This document shows, in pieces, positions 1 to 9,446 of a stretch of DNA of 64,000 nt. A program made the position numbers and the translations under genes. Source of the stretch: CAYNFR01 sp964396595 (GTDB lineage Bacteria > Bacteroidota > Bacteroidia > Chitinophagales > Saprospiraceae). The notes under the pieces are model-generated. The model made no database searches. It saw nothing but the letters and a program-made list of their open reading frames with translations, and was not told the DNA's origin. Position 1 is the first letter of the stretch, and each line of letters starts with the position of its first letter. Location: NCBI GenBank assembly GCA_964396595.1, contig CAYNFR010000003.1, positions 77,603 to 141,602 of the forward strand, in the 5' to 3' direction.

Positions 1-929
1 TTGATATCCACGAATATCTCTTAGCTAACCCCAAAAGTAGCACTGATCACAAAAACAAGATAGCCGTAATTTATGCAGAGGGCACAGTGGCCTTTAGCGA
101 TAAGTCGCGTGGCAACATCAATATGGAGGTTTACGAGGAGATTCTAGAGCGAATTAAAAAGAACAAAAAGATAAAAGCTGTCGTCCTACGGGTAAACTCA
201 CCCGGCGGAAGTGCCTTTACTTCCGATGTTTTTTGGAAAAAGATGGAAGATATTAAAGCGGCAGGAAAGCCAATAATAGCTTCATTCGGAGATTACGCGG
301 CATCAGGAGGCTATTATATAGCCGCCGGGGCAGATCATATTATCAGCGAACCTACCACACTGACCGGATCGATCGGGGTTTTTGCCATGATGCCAAATTT
401 TGATGATTTCTTCCAGAATAAAATAGGGATAAATTGGGACACTATCGGCACAGGTGAAGCCACCTTCATCTATTCAAATATGGTAAAGCGATCATCATCA
501 GACTATAGAATCCTTCAATCAGAAACAGACCGCGCATATCATCAGTTCAAATCTGTTGTTGCCAAGGGAAGAAATATGACATTAGAACAAACCGATGCCG
601 TAGCGCAAGGTCGTGTATGGAGCGGTATTGATGCGCTGGAAGTAGGGCTAATAGATCAGATAGGTAGCCTAGATGATGCCATAGAAGTGGCAGCTACTCG
701 GGCAGAAATTGATGATTACAAAATCATTGAATATCCTATTATTAAAAAGTCATTCTTCGAGACATTTTTCGAGAGCATCATTGATGAAGCATCTAAGTCC
801 GATATTAAAGCTTTAGCAGGTAAATCCTATACTAAATATACAGCTCAACTTGAAAAATTCTTAGCTGGTATAGTTGAAGCTTGCGATACACCACAGGCTA
901 GGTTGCCATTTATGATTGAAACAAATTAA
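1..929 (+). CDS. sppA: Signal peptide peptidase SppA, 3' part (cut by window edge)
   Basis: Membrane-anchored serine protease that degrades cleaved signal peptides. Only the C-terminal ~308 residues are in the window; the frame is open from base 3 and reads into the left edge, so the GTG at 87 is not the start (the upstream residues KIAVIYAEGTV are family-typical). The nucleophile motif YAASGGYY is present, with the Ser codon at 303-305, preceded by the NSPGGS segment. The catalytic Lys of long-form SppA lies in the N-terminal half, which would be off the window. An AT-rich hairpin follows the stop (arms 940-947 and 957-964) but has no T-run, so termination there is uncertain. Confidence 0.93.
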   Translation, partial: DIHEYLLANPKSSTDHKNKIAVIYAEGTVAFSDKSRGNINMEVYEEILERIKKNKKIKAVVLRVNSPGGSAFTSDVFWKKMEDIKAAGKPIIASFGDYAASGGYYIAAGADHIISEPTTLTGSIGVFAMMPNFDDFFQNKIGINWDTIGTGEATFIYSNMVKRSSSDYRILQSETDRAYHQFKSVVAKGRNMTLEQTDAVAQGRVWSGIDALEVGLIDQIGSLDDAIEVAATRAEIDDYKIIEYPIIKKSFFETFFESIIDEASKSDIKALAGKSYTKYTAQLEKFLAGIVEACDTPQARLPFMIETN

Positions 930-1050
930 TAGGGCTTTTGCATAAAAATTGACTTATTTTATGCGAATCCTAAGAGGGAAGTTAAACCTTTCGCCGTTAA
1001 GACTGTCTAAAGTTTGAAATTATATTACTAACATTTAGACACATCAAAGT

Positions 1051-1605
1051 ATGAACTTTATTCTTATTTCCCTCATTTCGCTGTTTATATTCGGAAATCC
1101 TGTAGTTGATAAAAAACCGGTAGACACTGCCAAGAGCGCCATTGAATGGGAAGGTCGTAAAGTAGGCGGAAAGCACAATGGCACCATTAGCATAAAAGAG
1201 GGCGCGCTAGAATTTGACGGTTTACAGCTCGTAGGCGGTTCATTTATTGTAGATATGACCACTATCACAGTAACTGACTTGCAAGGCGGTATAGCTGACA
1301 GACTGAGAGGTCATCTCGCATCAGATGATTTTTTCGGTGTTGAGCAACATCCTGAAGCTATTCTCACTATAACTTCCGCTACTTTAAAAGGTGCATCTTA
1401 TGATATCAAAGCTGATTTGACCATCAAAGGTGTAACTGAGGCTATCGAATTCAATGCAACACTACAAGGTGGCGCAGCTAAAGCATCAATAGAAATTGAT
1501 AGAACTAAGTACAACTTGAAATATAGATCAGGAAAATTCTTTGAAGCACTTGGTGATAAGCTCATTTACGATGACTTCACACTGAATGTGTCATTGGTTT
1601 ACTAA
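1051..1605 (+). CDS. YceI-family protein
   Basis: 184-residue YceI-like protein. The family forms a lipocalin-like beta barrel that binds isoprenoid-type lipids, usually in the periplasm. A short hydrophobic N-terminus (MNFILISLISLFIFG) is a likely signal peptide. The core has the family features: SAIEWEGRKVGGKHNGTISI near residues 29-48, LRGHLASDDFF near 87-97, and a run of alternating strands ending in the usual short C-terminal strand. It stands alone between sppA and the LON-domain gene and is followed 23 bp later by a strong hairpin terminator, so it is probably monocistronic. The exact ligand cannot be told from sequence. Confidence 0.9.
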   Translation: MNFILISLISLFIFGNPVVDKKPVDTAKSAIEWEGRKVGGKHNGTISIKEGALEFDGLQLVGGSFIVDMTTITVTDLQGGIADRLRGHLASDDFFGVEQHPEAILTITSATLKGASYDIKADLTIKGVTEAIEFNATLQGGAAKASIEIDRTKYNLKYRSGKFFEALGDKLIYDDFTLNVSLVY

Positions 1606-1628
1606 TCTTTTACCTAGCTAAAATTTAC

Positions 1629-1658
1629 AAGGCCATCTTAAATCAGATGGCCTTTTTT
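1629..1658 (+). terminator. Rho-independent terminator after yceI-like gene
   Basis: Ten-base arms AAGGCCATCT and AGATGGCCTT enclose a six-base loop and run into six T residues. The structure sits 23 bp after the YceI stop codon and reads in the same direction. Confidence 0.88.
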
Positions 1659-1821
1659 GTGAGAACTTGTTCAAAGTTGTGATGTCACCTTAAACCGGAT
1701 ACCCTAAACCGTCAAGTCCAATATGCTGCTCAAAGCTTAATTATAAAAGGCTCTTTAATTACGCAACACACCTTCAATCATATTCATATTCATTAACATT
1801 GTCACTGATATAACTGAATCC

Positions 1822-2457
1822 ATGTATATGATTCCCATTTTTCCGCTTGAGATAGTCGTCTTTCCTAAGGAAAAACTGCATTTACAGATCTTCGAGCCTC
1901 GATATAAGCAATTGATTATAGATTGTAGAGACGATCCCGGCTTGATATTCGGCATCCCTTACTATAGCCCGGGCCACAATATACGTTATGGAACTTTGAT
2001 GAGATTAACCGAAATAAGCCATACCTACCCCAATGGCAACATGGATATCAAGACCATTGGCCTCAGGCCATTCGAATTGAAGCGACTTGTAAAGACGATG
2101 CCTGATAAGTTATATTCCGGCGGTTATATAGTGGAGACCTACTGGGAAGAAGAAGGAGATAACTTCTTGAGGTTGAAAATTTTGTCTCACATCAACGACT
2201 TGTATCAATTAATGAATATTGAAAAAATACCCACTGAATTTTATGGCTCTTTTATCAGCTTTGAAGTAGCGCATAAAGTTGGTCTGAGTAAAGAACAAGA
2301 ATATCAACTACTCCAGATGATCTCCGAGGAAGAAAGACAAAGATTCATCATTGACCATCTCGAAAGGATGATACCCACGGTAAAAAATGCCGAGGAAATG
2401 CGTCGTAAAGTCCAACTAAACGGACACTTTAAAAACATACAGCCGCCCATCTTTTAG
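1822..2457 (+). CDS. LON peptidase substrate-binding domain protein
   Basis: 211 residues, matching the stand-alone N-terminal (substrate-binding) domain of Lon without ATPase or protease domains. The opening IPIFPLEIVVFPKEKLHLQI followed by FEPRYKQLI is the hallmark of this domain, and GTLMRLTEI with a later hydrophobic core (GLRPFELKRLV) continues it. The C-terminal half is helical and charged. The function of such proteins in Bacteroidota is unknown; a role in substrate recognition or as an adaptor is only inferred from the Lon homology. Start chosen at the first ATG; MIPIFPL two codons later is an equally good start. Confidence 0.88.
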   Translation: MYMIPIFPLEIVVFPKEKLHLQIFEPRYKQLIIDCRDDPGLIFGIPYYSPGHNIRYGTLMRLTEISHTYPNGNMDIKTIGLRPFELKRLVKTMPDKLYSGGYIVETYWEEEGDNFLRLKILSHINDLYQLMNIEKIPTEFYGSFISFEVAHKVGLSKEQEYQLLQMISEEERQRFIIDHLERMIPTVKNAEEMRRKVQLNGHFKNIQPPIF

Positions 2458-2737
2458 TCGGTTTCATCTCATTTTTGGCAATCCGGTTGTTTTACCGTTA
2501 TTGTAATTAATCAGCAAGATGCTTTCTGTTCAAAAAATCAGTCAATTTTAAATTAGACAACGCTTCTTTTTGAGCGAATAGTCTCGTCTTCATACGAGCG
2601 CGTAAAAAGTGCGGCAGGATCACAGAAAATTGGCATTTTTTGAGCGAAATTGATCGTGACTGATGAGTTACCCCTTAATAATGATAGAATCTTCTTGTAT
2701 GCAATCATTACTTTTGAGCTTTTAAAGACTAAAACCT

Positions 2738-4441
2738 ATGCTTAGAACTTTGACCATCGCTGCAATACTTGTATTGGCAGCGTGCCATACAGCACCTATA
2801 GAACCAAAATTACTCAGTATTGACAAAACCGCTTTTGGCGTTAATGGCGGTCTTGCTTCTGCTCATCCGGTAGCAACCCAGATAGGGCTGGACATATTAA
2901 AAAAAGGCGGCAATGCTATCGATGCGGCTATCGCCACGCAGTTTGCATTAGCCGTATGTTATCCTGTGGCAGGAAATATCGGAGGTGGTGGGTTCATGGT
3001 GATCCGCATGGCTGACGGCACTGTAGATGCCTTGGATTTCAGGGAAATGGGCCCCGGTCTGGCTTCAAGAGATATGTACCTCGATGAAGAAGGCAATGTC
3101 ATACCTGGGCTTAGCATCAGCGGTCATCTTGCGTCAGGGGTGCCTGGTGCTGTCGATGGCATGGTTAAAGCATTCAATAAGTATAGTAAGTTGAAAGATT
3201 GGGCAAGTCTCGTTCAACCGTCAGTTGATATTGCCGCTTACGGCGTAGTATTGACTGAGCGTGAAGCGCGAGGTCTTAATACCAATAAAGAGAATTTTAT
3301 AAAATACAATACCGTCACCCCCCGATTTATCAAAGACACCGAATGGCAAACAGGAGATATCCTTAAGCAACCTGAACTCTCCAGAACACTCGAAAGCATC
3401 AGAGATAATATGTCCGCTGGTTTTTACACCGGATGGGTAGCGGATTCAATCGTCGCTGAAATGCAACGTGGTGGCGGTATCATAAGCCTAGAAGATCTCA
3501 AAAACTATCAAGCTATATGGCGTAAACCATTGGTAGCCGATTATAAGGGTTATACCATCATATCTATGCCTCCATCAAGTAGTGGCGGTATAGCGCTGCA
3601 GCAGCTGCTGAGTTCCATAGAAGATTTTAACATCGCAGAATATGGTTTTCTTTCCGGCAAGGCAGTGCATCTAATGGTGGAGGCAGAGCGACGTGTATAT
3701 GCAGACCGAGCCACACATCTCGGCGACGCAGATTTCTATCCTGTGCCTATCGGCCAATTAATCGCTGACGAATATAATCGTCAGCGTATGAAAACATTTC
3801 ATCCTAATAAAGCCACACGCAGCACAGATGTTGCAGCAGGAGAAATATCCATCAAAGAAAGTGAGCAGACCACGCACTTCTCTATAGTGGACGGAGAAGG
3901 CAACGCTGTCAGTCTCACCACCACTATCAATACCGGCTATGGCTCTAAAGTAGTAGTGGGTGGCACAGGATTTTTACTTAACAATGAAATGGACGATTTC
4001 AGTTCGAAACCCGGTACACCAAATTTCTTTGGCCTCATCGGCAATGAGGCCAATAGCATTGCACCTCGTAAGAGAATGTTGAGCTCAATGACACCGACCA
4101 TTATCGCTAAAGATAATGATCTACTGATGGTCGTAGGGACACCCGGAGGATCAACCATTATCACACAAGTCTTTCAAGTAATCGTCAATGTACTCGAATT
4201 TGACATGACTATCACAGAAGCACTTGCCGCATGCCGGTTTCATCATCAATGGCTGCCGGATCAGATTATGGTAGAAAAAGATTGTATAGACACGCTAGTA
4301 CGTCAGTCGCTTAGCGAAATGGGACATACTATTGTCGAACGTGGCACGATAGGCCGTGTTGAAGCAATTTTAAAACTCCCAGATGGTCGATACGAGGTTG
4401 CGGCAGATCCTAGAGGAGATGATGCGGCGATGGCATATTAA
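2738..4441 (+). CDS. ggt: Gamma-glutamyltransferase (lipoprotein)
   Basis: 567-residue gamma-glutamyltranspeptidase, which cleaves glutathione and transfers the gamma-glutamyl group. The N-terminus (LVLAACHTAP) has a lipobox, so the enzyme is likely anchored to a membrane on the periplasmic or outer side. The proenzyme is cut autocatalytically before the nucleophile Thr: the motif TTHFSIVDGEGNAVSLTTT places this at Thr378, giving the usual large and small subunits. Other family motifs: GGNAIDAAIA, GNIGGGGFMV, PPSSSGGIAL, and the small-subunit SSMTPTI and TPGGSTI stretches. No partner gene is adjacent; 296 bp of mostly featureless DNA precede it. Confidence 0.95.
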   Translation: MLRTLTIAAILVLAACHTAPIEPKLLSIDKTAFGVNGGLASAHPVATQIGLDILKKGGNAIDAAIATQFALAVCYPVAGNIGGGGFMVIRMADGTVDALDFREMGPGLASRDMYLDEEGNVIPGLSISGHLASGVPGAVDGMVKAFNKYSKLKDWASLVQPSVDIAAYGVVLTEREARGLNTNKENFIKYNTVTPRFIKDTEWQTGDILKQPELSRTLESIRDNMSAGFYTGWVADSIVAEMQRGGGIISLEDLKNYQAIWRKPLVADYKGYTIISMPPSSSGGIALQQLLSSIEDFNIAEYGFLSGKAVHLMVEAERRVYADRATHLGDADFYPVPIGQLIADEYNRQRMKTFHPNKATRSTDVAAGEISIKESEQTTHFSIVDGEGNAVSLTTTINTGYGSKVVVGGTGFLLNNEMDDFSSKPGTPNFFGLIGNEANSIAPRKRMLSSMTPTIIAKDNDLLMVVGTPGGSTIITQVFQVIVNVLEFDMTITEALAACRFHHQWLPDQIMVEKDCIDTLVRQSLSEMGHTIVERGTIGRVEAILKLPDGRYEVAADPRGDDAAMAY

Positions 4442-4666
4442 AGCCAAACTCCGATTATGATACAAGATGATGGTAATTCTTATTAGTGATTCCAATGATT
4501 GTGACTAATCAGAATACAATCAATTTTATTAATACGCTTAGTAAAAATATTGTTTGAATGTGTCATACAACATCGACTAATTGCTTAATACAAGATACAA
4601 ATTAAAAGAAGTGTGAGTCCTCGCATTACTTGATAAGATTCTATCTTTCCGCCTTAATATGCATGA

Positions 4667-5791
4667 TTGGTTTACATAGCACAGACCGTCTTTCTCCTCT
4701 TATTTCCATTGGCTGCCATCATGGCAGCTGACCGATGGATAATTGCCAGAAAAATAAGTACGATAGTCTTGTGTTTTGCGATAGGTATTATTCTGGGAAA
4801 CATACCTATTATTCCTTTAAGCGAGCCGGTAGCCGAGATGGCGCGAAACCTTTCTATCATGCTGGCTATGCCTCTCTTACTTTTCTCTTCGGATATCAGG
4901 AGTTGGCTCAAGCAATCCCATGACACGATTATTTCCTATGGGCTCTTCGTCCTTAGTGTCATTTTAGCTACTATCGCAGCAGCATTGTTATTTAGTAAGA
5001 CCATAACGCAGCCATTTCTTGCCTCGGGGATGACAGGGGGGATTCTTACCGGAGGAACAGTAAACCTATTTGCTGTAGCCAATGCCCTCGACATAGACAG
5101 TGAGACTGTAACGCTTGTAAATTCTTCTCAGATATTCTGGGGGGCCATCTACCTGCTATTCCTCCTGACATTCGCACAAAGGCTCTTCAGCCACATCCTA
5201 CCCAATAAGACGGGCCAATCAAATGAAAACATAGAAAACGAAGTTCTCGACTATAAAGGCATGAACAGACTTGACATCATAATCGGTGTCGGATGTAGCA
5301 TAGCGATTATAGCTATAAGTGCAGCACTATCATTTCTGATCTGGCGGAGACTCAACGATACTTTTGTGATCTTATCCATTACAACATTATCACTGATAGT
5401 TTCTCTTAATCGCCGCATTTCAGAACTCAAAGGACCATTCGAGGTGGGAGATTATTTGTTATTAATATTCGGCGTAGCCGTCGGGATGAGCTCAAATTTC
5501 TACAAGCTGATCATGGAAGGTGGCCCATATATCATCTTCATGGCATCTATTTACCTTGTCGCCGTGTCGATCCATTTAATTCTCTCCCGACTATTATCCA
5601 TAGACAGAGACACTTTCATCATCACATCTGCTGCAGGCGTCTATGGCCCTGTATTTATTGTACAGATAGCACGAGCGCTGCGCAATAAGAATATTATAGT
5701 TGGTGGACTAGCTGCTTCCCTCTGCGGTGTAGCGATAGGTACGTACACCGGCCTACTGATAGCCTATATAGCTGAATGGTTGTTGACTTAG
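4667..5791 (+). CDS. DUF819-family membrane protein (putative permease)
   Basis: 374 residues with about ten hydrophobic segments, resembling the DUF819 (YjcL-like) family. The glycine-rich signature SGMTGGILTGGTVNLFAVANAL near residues 119-140 is the recognisable motif. Family members are predicted transporters of unknown substrate. No ATG precedes the first transmembrane helix in this frame: an in-frame TGA lies directly before TTG at 4667, so TTG is the best start; ATG inside MAADRW would cut the first helix. The gene stands alone. Confidence 0.72.
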   Translation: MVYIAQTVFLLLFPLAAIMAADRWIIARKISTIVLCFAIGIILGNIPIIPLSEPVAEMARNLSIMLAMPLLLFSSDIRSWLKQSHDTIISYGLFVLSVILATIAAALLFSKTITQPFLASGMTGGILTGGTVNLFAVANALDIDSETVTLVNSSQIFWGAIYLLFLLTFAQRLFSHILPNKTGQSNENIENEVLDYKGMNRLDIIIGVGCSIAIIAISAALSFLIWRRLNDTFVILSITTLSLIVSLNRRISELKGPFEVGDYLLLIFGVAVGMSSNFYKLIMEGGPYIIFMASIYLVAVSIHLILSRLLSIDRDTFIITSAAGVYGPVFIVQIARALRNKNIIVGGLAASLCGVAIGTYTGLLIAYIAEWLLT

Positions 5792-5833
5792 AAGTCGCAG
5801 TACGCGCATAGCCATAGCGCTACTTTCTGCATA

Positions 5834-5929
5834 AACTTAGCGGCTATTGCGTGAAAACCCTTGGCGATCTTCATGTGAAAAAACTTTGCGGCCTTTGTGT
5901 GAAAATTATTTGCAGCATTTACCAGAAAA
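5834..5929 (+). repeat. Four degenerate 24-bp tandem repeats
   Basis: Units at 5834-5857, 5858-5881, 5882-5905 and 5906-5929 each end in GAAAA and share a core like TTTGCGGCCTTTGTG. Because 24 is a multiple of three, the minus strand reads as an eight-residue repeat (NAANNFHT, KAAKFFHM, KIAKGFHA, IAAKFMQK) in frame with the tail of the adjacent GxxExxY remnant. A fifth, poorer unit may occupy 5810-5833. Confidence 0.75.
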
Positions 5930-5934
5930 CCCCA

Positions 5935-6316
5935 TAGATTATTCACAATTCTATGGTTTACATCTTTCAATATCTTTATATTGAAATTAATCAATAAAGC
6001 CAGTGCTTTTATCCGACAACGTCAAATTAGTAAGCGTCTAAGCAAAATGTACAGATGCTAAGTTCTCAACAGGCTTTATATCGTCGATTACCATATTTTC
6101 GACTATCAAATCAATTCTAAAGCACACATCCTGCATTACTTCTTTATTAACTAAAGACATAGGGACTTGCGTTTTGACATCAAGCCCCATCTGTTGAATA
6201 ACATGAGCAAATGCTGCTTCATACACCGATTCTAATAATTCCGGCCCAAGCGATCTATGCATTTCCACAGCCGCCCCGTAAATTTTATAGGATAGTTCAT
6301 TTTTGTTCATCATCAC
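5935..6316 (-). pseudogene. GxxExxY-family protein, broken
   Basis: The N-terminal part (from 6316) reads MNKNELSYKIYGAAVEMHRS and then the family signature GPELLESVYE. It stops at a TAG after ASVHFA where the family usually has Gln. The remainder of the family sequence is still readable: the same frame continues TLTNLTLSDKSTGF, then a one-base shift near 5999-6001 restores LINFNIKILKDVNHRIVNNL, the usual C-terminus. So one nonsense codon and one frameshift separate the two halves. The family is short (about 125 residues), of unknown function, and often lies beside short tandem repeats such as those at 5834-5929. Sequencing error at both sites is possible but less likely. Confidence 0.8.
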
Positions 6317-6544
6317 CTATTTTTAAAAAATGAATGGGTTTGATTTTTTTAATTTAATTAAAGTATACAGATACTCAGCATCATCACACAAGTGCGCTCG
6401 TTATGAAACATTCGATTGCTTTTTGAAAACAATATATTTTCATTGAAATTCATGTCCGACAAGGGTTCATTCAGAAAAATATTATCCGTATAGGAAGTAT
6501 AGGAATACAGTAATTGCTTTACTCGGCACACACCTGATTCAGTA

Positions 6545-6997
6545 TCACACACCCACTGTACCCTCCTCTACCACGATCGTTTTAGAAAAACGATCATGCC
6601 ATCCCACCGGTCTTGATTGAAATAAAAACGAAACAAATTCTAGCGGAATGGCTCTACAAAATGATCGTTTAGTAATCGTGTCTAGATCAGGGCGGCTGCC
6701 ATCTAGATTGACTACACGTGTCTTCGTGAGATATTTCGCCGGACTCTTACCTCCGAGAAGAGATTCAAACAAAATGTAATAGCCTATCAACAAGATGATC
6801 ATAAAAAAATTAAACCGCATCTTACTATCTTCATTTTGCATCACAGCGATCACATCCACACCGTAGGTCGCTGTAACGAATATTATGACAAAGGAAAAGA
6901 TAAAAGAGTCAATCAGATAATTGGATATGCGCTTAGCTATACTTGCCGGTACAAGGTTTATTGATTTTGAAGAATCACGTATTTCAATATCATTCAT
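6545..6997 (-). CDS. RDD-family membrane protein
   Basis: 150 residues with hydrophobic helices near 30-50 and 63-80 and the RDD features: an Arg-rich opening ASIAKRISNYLIDSFIF, a central GGKSPAKYLTKTRVVN loop, and a C-terminal WHDRFSKTIVV. RDD proteins are small polytopic membrane proteins, some linked to ion exchange, most without known function. It begins 8 bp after the stop of the MFS gene and is probably co-transcribed with it. Confidence 0.85.
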   Translation of the reverse strand: MNDIEIRDSSKSINLVPASIAKRISNYLIDSFIFSFVIIFVTATYGVDVIAVMQNEDSKMRFNFFMIILLIGYYILFESLLGGKSPAKYLTKTRVVNLDGSRPDLDTITKRSFCRAIPLEFVSFLFQSRPVGWHDRFSKTIVVEEGTVGV

Positions 6998-7005
6998 AAT
7001 TGTAT

Positions 7006-8193
7006 TTATGTAGTAGAAACGGATGCCTGTCCTGTCCTTGGCTCTCTGATAAATATTAAAGCAAAGATCGCCATTATCGCCATGACGAAGAAAGTATATT
7101 TAAAATTAAACGGGTTATTAGCATAAATCCATGCACCGACCAACGCCCCAAAACCTATCCCAAATTCCAGACCAATAAACAAGGTCGCTAAACCCCTACC
7201 CCGATCCTCTGCCTTGCTAATATCTATCGTCCATGCAAATACAGCCGGCAACACAATACCTGTCGCAAAGCCCACCAGCCCCGAGCCAATAATGAGCCAG
7301 GCCGGTGTCAGTGCATAACTCAAGACCACATAGGAAACACCTAGTGCCACTGAACCTATCCGCATAGTGATCAATCGCCCCATTATATCAGACACTCTAC
7401 CCATAAAGAGCCGCCCTAGCACCGAGCATAAGGTAAAAGATGATAGGTATAAACCTTTATTTGTGATTTGCAAGAAATCGGACTGATCCGGCACAATGAT
7501 CAGTAATGACCCGTAACCAAAATAACATAATCCGCATACCAATGCCGGCAATAATGTCGGAATATAAATCAACTCTTCCCTTCGCAATTTAAACATTGAG
7601 AGATGGAGCGCACGTGGCTGAGCCAATGTTTCTTCTATACCCCACAGCAAGAGAAGAGCAATGACAGCGATTATAGAGGACACAACAAACATCGTGTTAA
7701 GCCCAAACTGGTTTGTCAAGTAACTGCCTAACAGTGGCGACATAGACGAGCCGAGACTGATACTCATCCCCACTACCCCCATGGCTTCTCCTCTACGATA
7801 CATCGGCACTATATCCGCTACATAAGCAGTCAGCGCCGTCGGCGAAAATCCCGTCGAAAATCCGTGAATGAACCTCAATAACAGAAAGGCATGTACCGTG
7901 AGGACAAAAGGATAAATCAGACTACACACGACACATACCAATATACCAACATAAATAATGGGCTTCCGTCCAATAAGATCCGCCAGCTTACCACTCAATG
8001 GCCTGGATAAACCGGCTGTTAAGGTAAATAAAGCAATGATCCACCCTTTGTAGTCAGCCCCACCTAATGATTCCAATAGTGACGGCAATTCCGGTATGAT
8101 CATATTAAAGCTCCCACCAAAAAATGCATAGCTCAGACAGATCAGTAAGAAAATCCGCGTGTAGAGTCTTGGGGACGATGAATTCATGCCCAA
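7006..8193 (-). CDS. MFS transporter
   Basis: 395 residues, 12 predicted transmembrane helices, major facilitator superfamily. Motif A-like loops are visible: GKLADLIGRKPII between helices 2 and 3, and GRVSDIMGRLITM in the second half. The charged loop RRGEAMGVVG and the N-terminal YAFFGGSFNMIIPELP suggest a drug/sugar exporter type of MFS, but substrate cannot be assigned. First gene of a two-gene unit with the RDD protein. Confidence 0.85.
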   Translation of the reverse strand: MGMNSSSPRLYTRIFLLICLSYAFFGGSFNMIIPELPSLLESLGGADYKGWIIALFTLTAGLSRPLSGKLADLIGRKPIIYVGILVCVVCSLIYPFVLTVHAFLLLRFIHGFSTGFSPTALTAYVADIVPMYRRGEAMGVVGMSISLGSSMSPLLGSYLTNQFGLNTMFVVSSIIAVIALLLLWGIEETLAQPRALHLSMFKLRREELIYIPTLLPALVCGLCYFGYGSLLIIVPDQSDFLQITNKGLYLSSFTLCSVLGRLFMGRVSDIMGRLITMRIGSVALGVSYVVLSYALTPAWLIIGSGLVGFATGIVLPAVFAWTIDISKAEDRGRGLATLFIGLEFGIGFGALVGAWIYANNPFNFKYTFFVMAIMAIFALIFIREPRTGQASVSTT

Positions 8194-8399
8194 TATTAGT
8201 GAATGTTTTAGTTCCTTTTCCCGACAGAAAAAGTACTCGAAGACATTACACAGAGAAAATAGTATTGAAATTACGGTGACTTAAGATATTCAACCGTACA
8301 TGACGACTTTATATGGTTAGAAATAGGCATCATAGTTTAACATACTCAAAAGGACATATATATTCAACAGTAAAGCATCTCACTCGGAAATAGAGCCTC

Positions 8400-8918
8400 C
8401 TATTGGCTGTCAGGCTTAAAGTCTAAAGAAGCTGCATTAATGCAATAACGCAGACCCGTGGGTTTAGGACCATCTTCAAATACATGCCCCAGATGCCCAC
8501 CACATCTTCCGCACATCACCTCCATCCTTGCATAACCGATATGATAATCAACATCCTGCGCAATCACATCTTCTCTGACTGGCTTGAAAAAACTTGGCCA
8601 TCCGGTGCCTGAGTTAAACTTCGTCGCCGCATCAAACAATGGCAGCGTACAGGCCCGACAAGTATAGACACCTTTGCGTTTTTCCTTATTGAGATCACCG
8701 GCGAAGGCGCGTTCTGTTCCTTTTTCGCGAAGCACATAATACTCGAAAGGTGTCAATTCCTGTTTCCACTCTTCATCTGATTTTTCGATCGGGATGATCT
8801 CCTTTGGCAAGGTAGCACTACGTAGCTCAGCGTGCTCAGCAGTCTCCTTGCCACTTTTCTGAGAAAAGCAGGCACTGGCCAATAAAAGCATTAGACTAAA
8901 GGAAAATATATTTTTCAT
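8400..8918 (-). CDS. msrB: Peptide-methionine (R)-S-oxide reductase, lipoprotein
   Basis: MsrB reduces methionine-R-sulfoxide in damaged proteins. ATG at 8918 is chosen because it gives a standard lipoprotein signal (MKNIFSFSLMLLLASAC); an ATG at 8936 adds six residues. The catalytic Cys lies in GLRYCINAASL near the C-terminus, and the two zinc CxxC pairs are CRAC and CGRC. The SGTGWPSF and HLGHVFEDGP motifs are intact. The lipobox implies an envelope location, repairing extracytoplasmic proteins. It sits 29 bp behind the 149-residue membrane protein gene and likely shares the rimO transcript. Confidence 0.94.
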   Translation of the reverse strand: MKNIFSFSLMLLLASACFSQKSGKETAEHAELRSATLPKEIIPIEKSDEEWKQELTPFEYYVLREKGTERAFAGDLNKEKRKGVYTCRACTLPLFDAATKFNSGTGWPSFFKPVREDVIAQDVDYHIGYARMEVMCGRCGGHLGHVFEDGPKPTGLRYCINAASLDFKPDSQ

Positions 8919-8947
8919 TTCTATTCGTATCATCAATTTTAAACAGA

Positions 8948-9397
8948 TTATTCTTCACCACGCATACGCTTATCTTGTTTTTGGGCGATGGTAACAATTT
9001 TGCGCATCAGACTAACAATGGTCAAGAACACCAAGTAAACAAAACTGAACACCACATATATCCACGCGAATGACTTGGCTTCATAAATACTCAACCCCGT
9101 TACCACATAAGAAAAAAGGCCACCTATGATCACCACCGCTGCATATCCACCAATAGACCTCCCCCAGTATCTGACTTGATCCTTGGTGGACAAGCTAAGG
9201 ATACTATTTATCACTGCATAAAATAATGTCATCGCCGCTGACACCGTCCAGGCAAGATGAGATGACACGGCAAAAGCGCCCAATAGCGATGGTAGCCAAA
9301 ACAAGAATGTCAATGATGGTATAGCGGCAAGAATGATTATCGCTTGCCATTTGGGATCAATGTCCCGAGCGAACCAACTGTCATCTGCATATGCCAT
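8948..9397 (-). CDS. Four-helix membrane protein, unknown
   Basis: 149 residues not assigned to a named family. A short polar N-terminus (YADDSWFARDIDPKW) is followed by four hydrophobic segments at about 18-40, 47-67, 82-104 and 108-132, then a basic cytoplasmic tail (MRKIVTIAQKQDKRMR). It lies between rimO and msrB on the same strand with gaps of 49 and 29 bp, so it is probably in their operon, but nothing in the sequence points to a methionine- or ribosome-related role. Confidence 0.7.
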   Translation of the reverse strand: MAYADDSWFARDIDPKWQAIIILAAIPSLTFLFWLPSLLGAFAVSSHLAWTVSAAMTLFYAVINSILSLSTKDQVRYWGRSIGGYAAVVIIGGLFSYVVTGLSIYEAKSFAWIYVVFSFVYLVFLTIVSLMRKIVTIAQKQDKRMRGEE

Positions 9398-9446
9398 ATC
9401 ACAGTAACATAGATTAAGAACGATGGTTTTATTTCATATCACTTTA

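Noticed and set aside
87..929. SppA as a complete gene starting at GTG 87
   Set aside because: The frame is open to the left edge and upstream residues are family-typical, so the gene is only cut by the window.
5788..5994. Separate 68-codon gene on the minus strand
   Set aside because: Its first 20 residues are the C-terminus of the GxxExxY remnant and the rest is 24-bp repeat.
6358..6552. 64-codon minus-strand frame before the RDD gene
   Set aside because: No family likeness, odd composition, no start context; it only overlaps the RDD stop.
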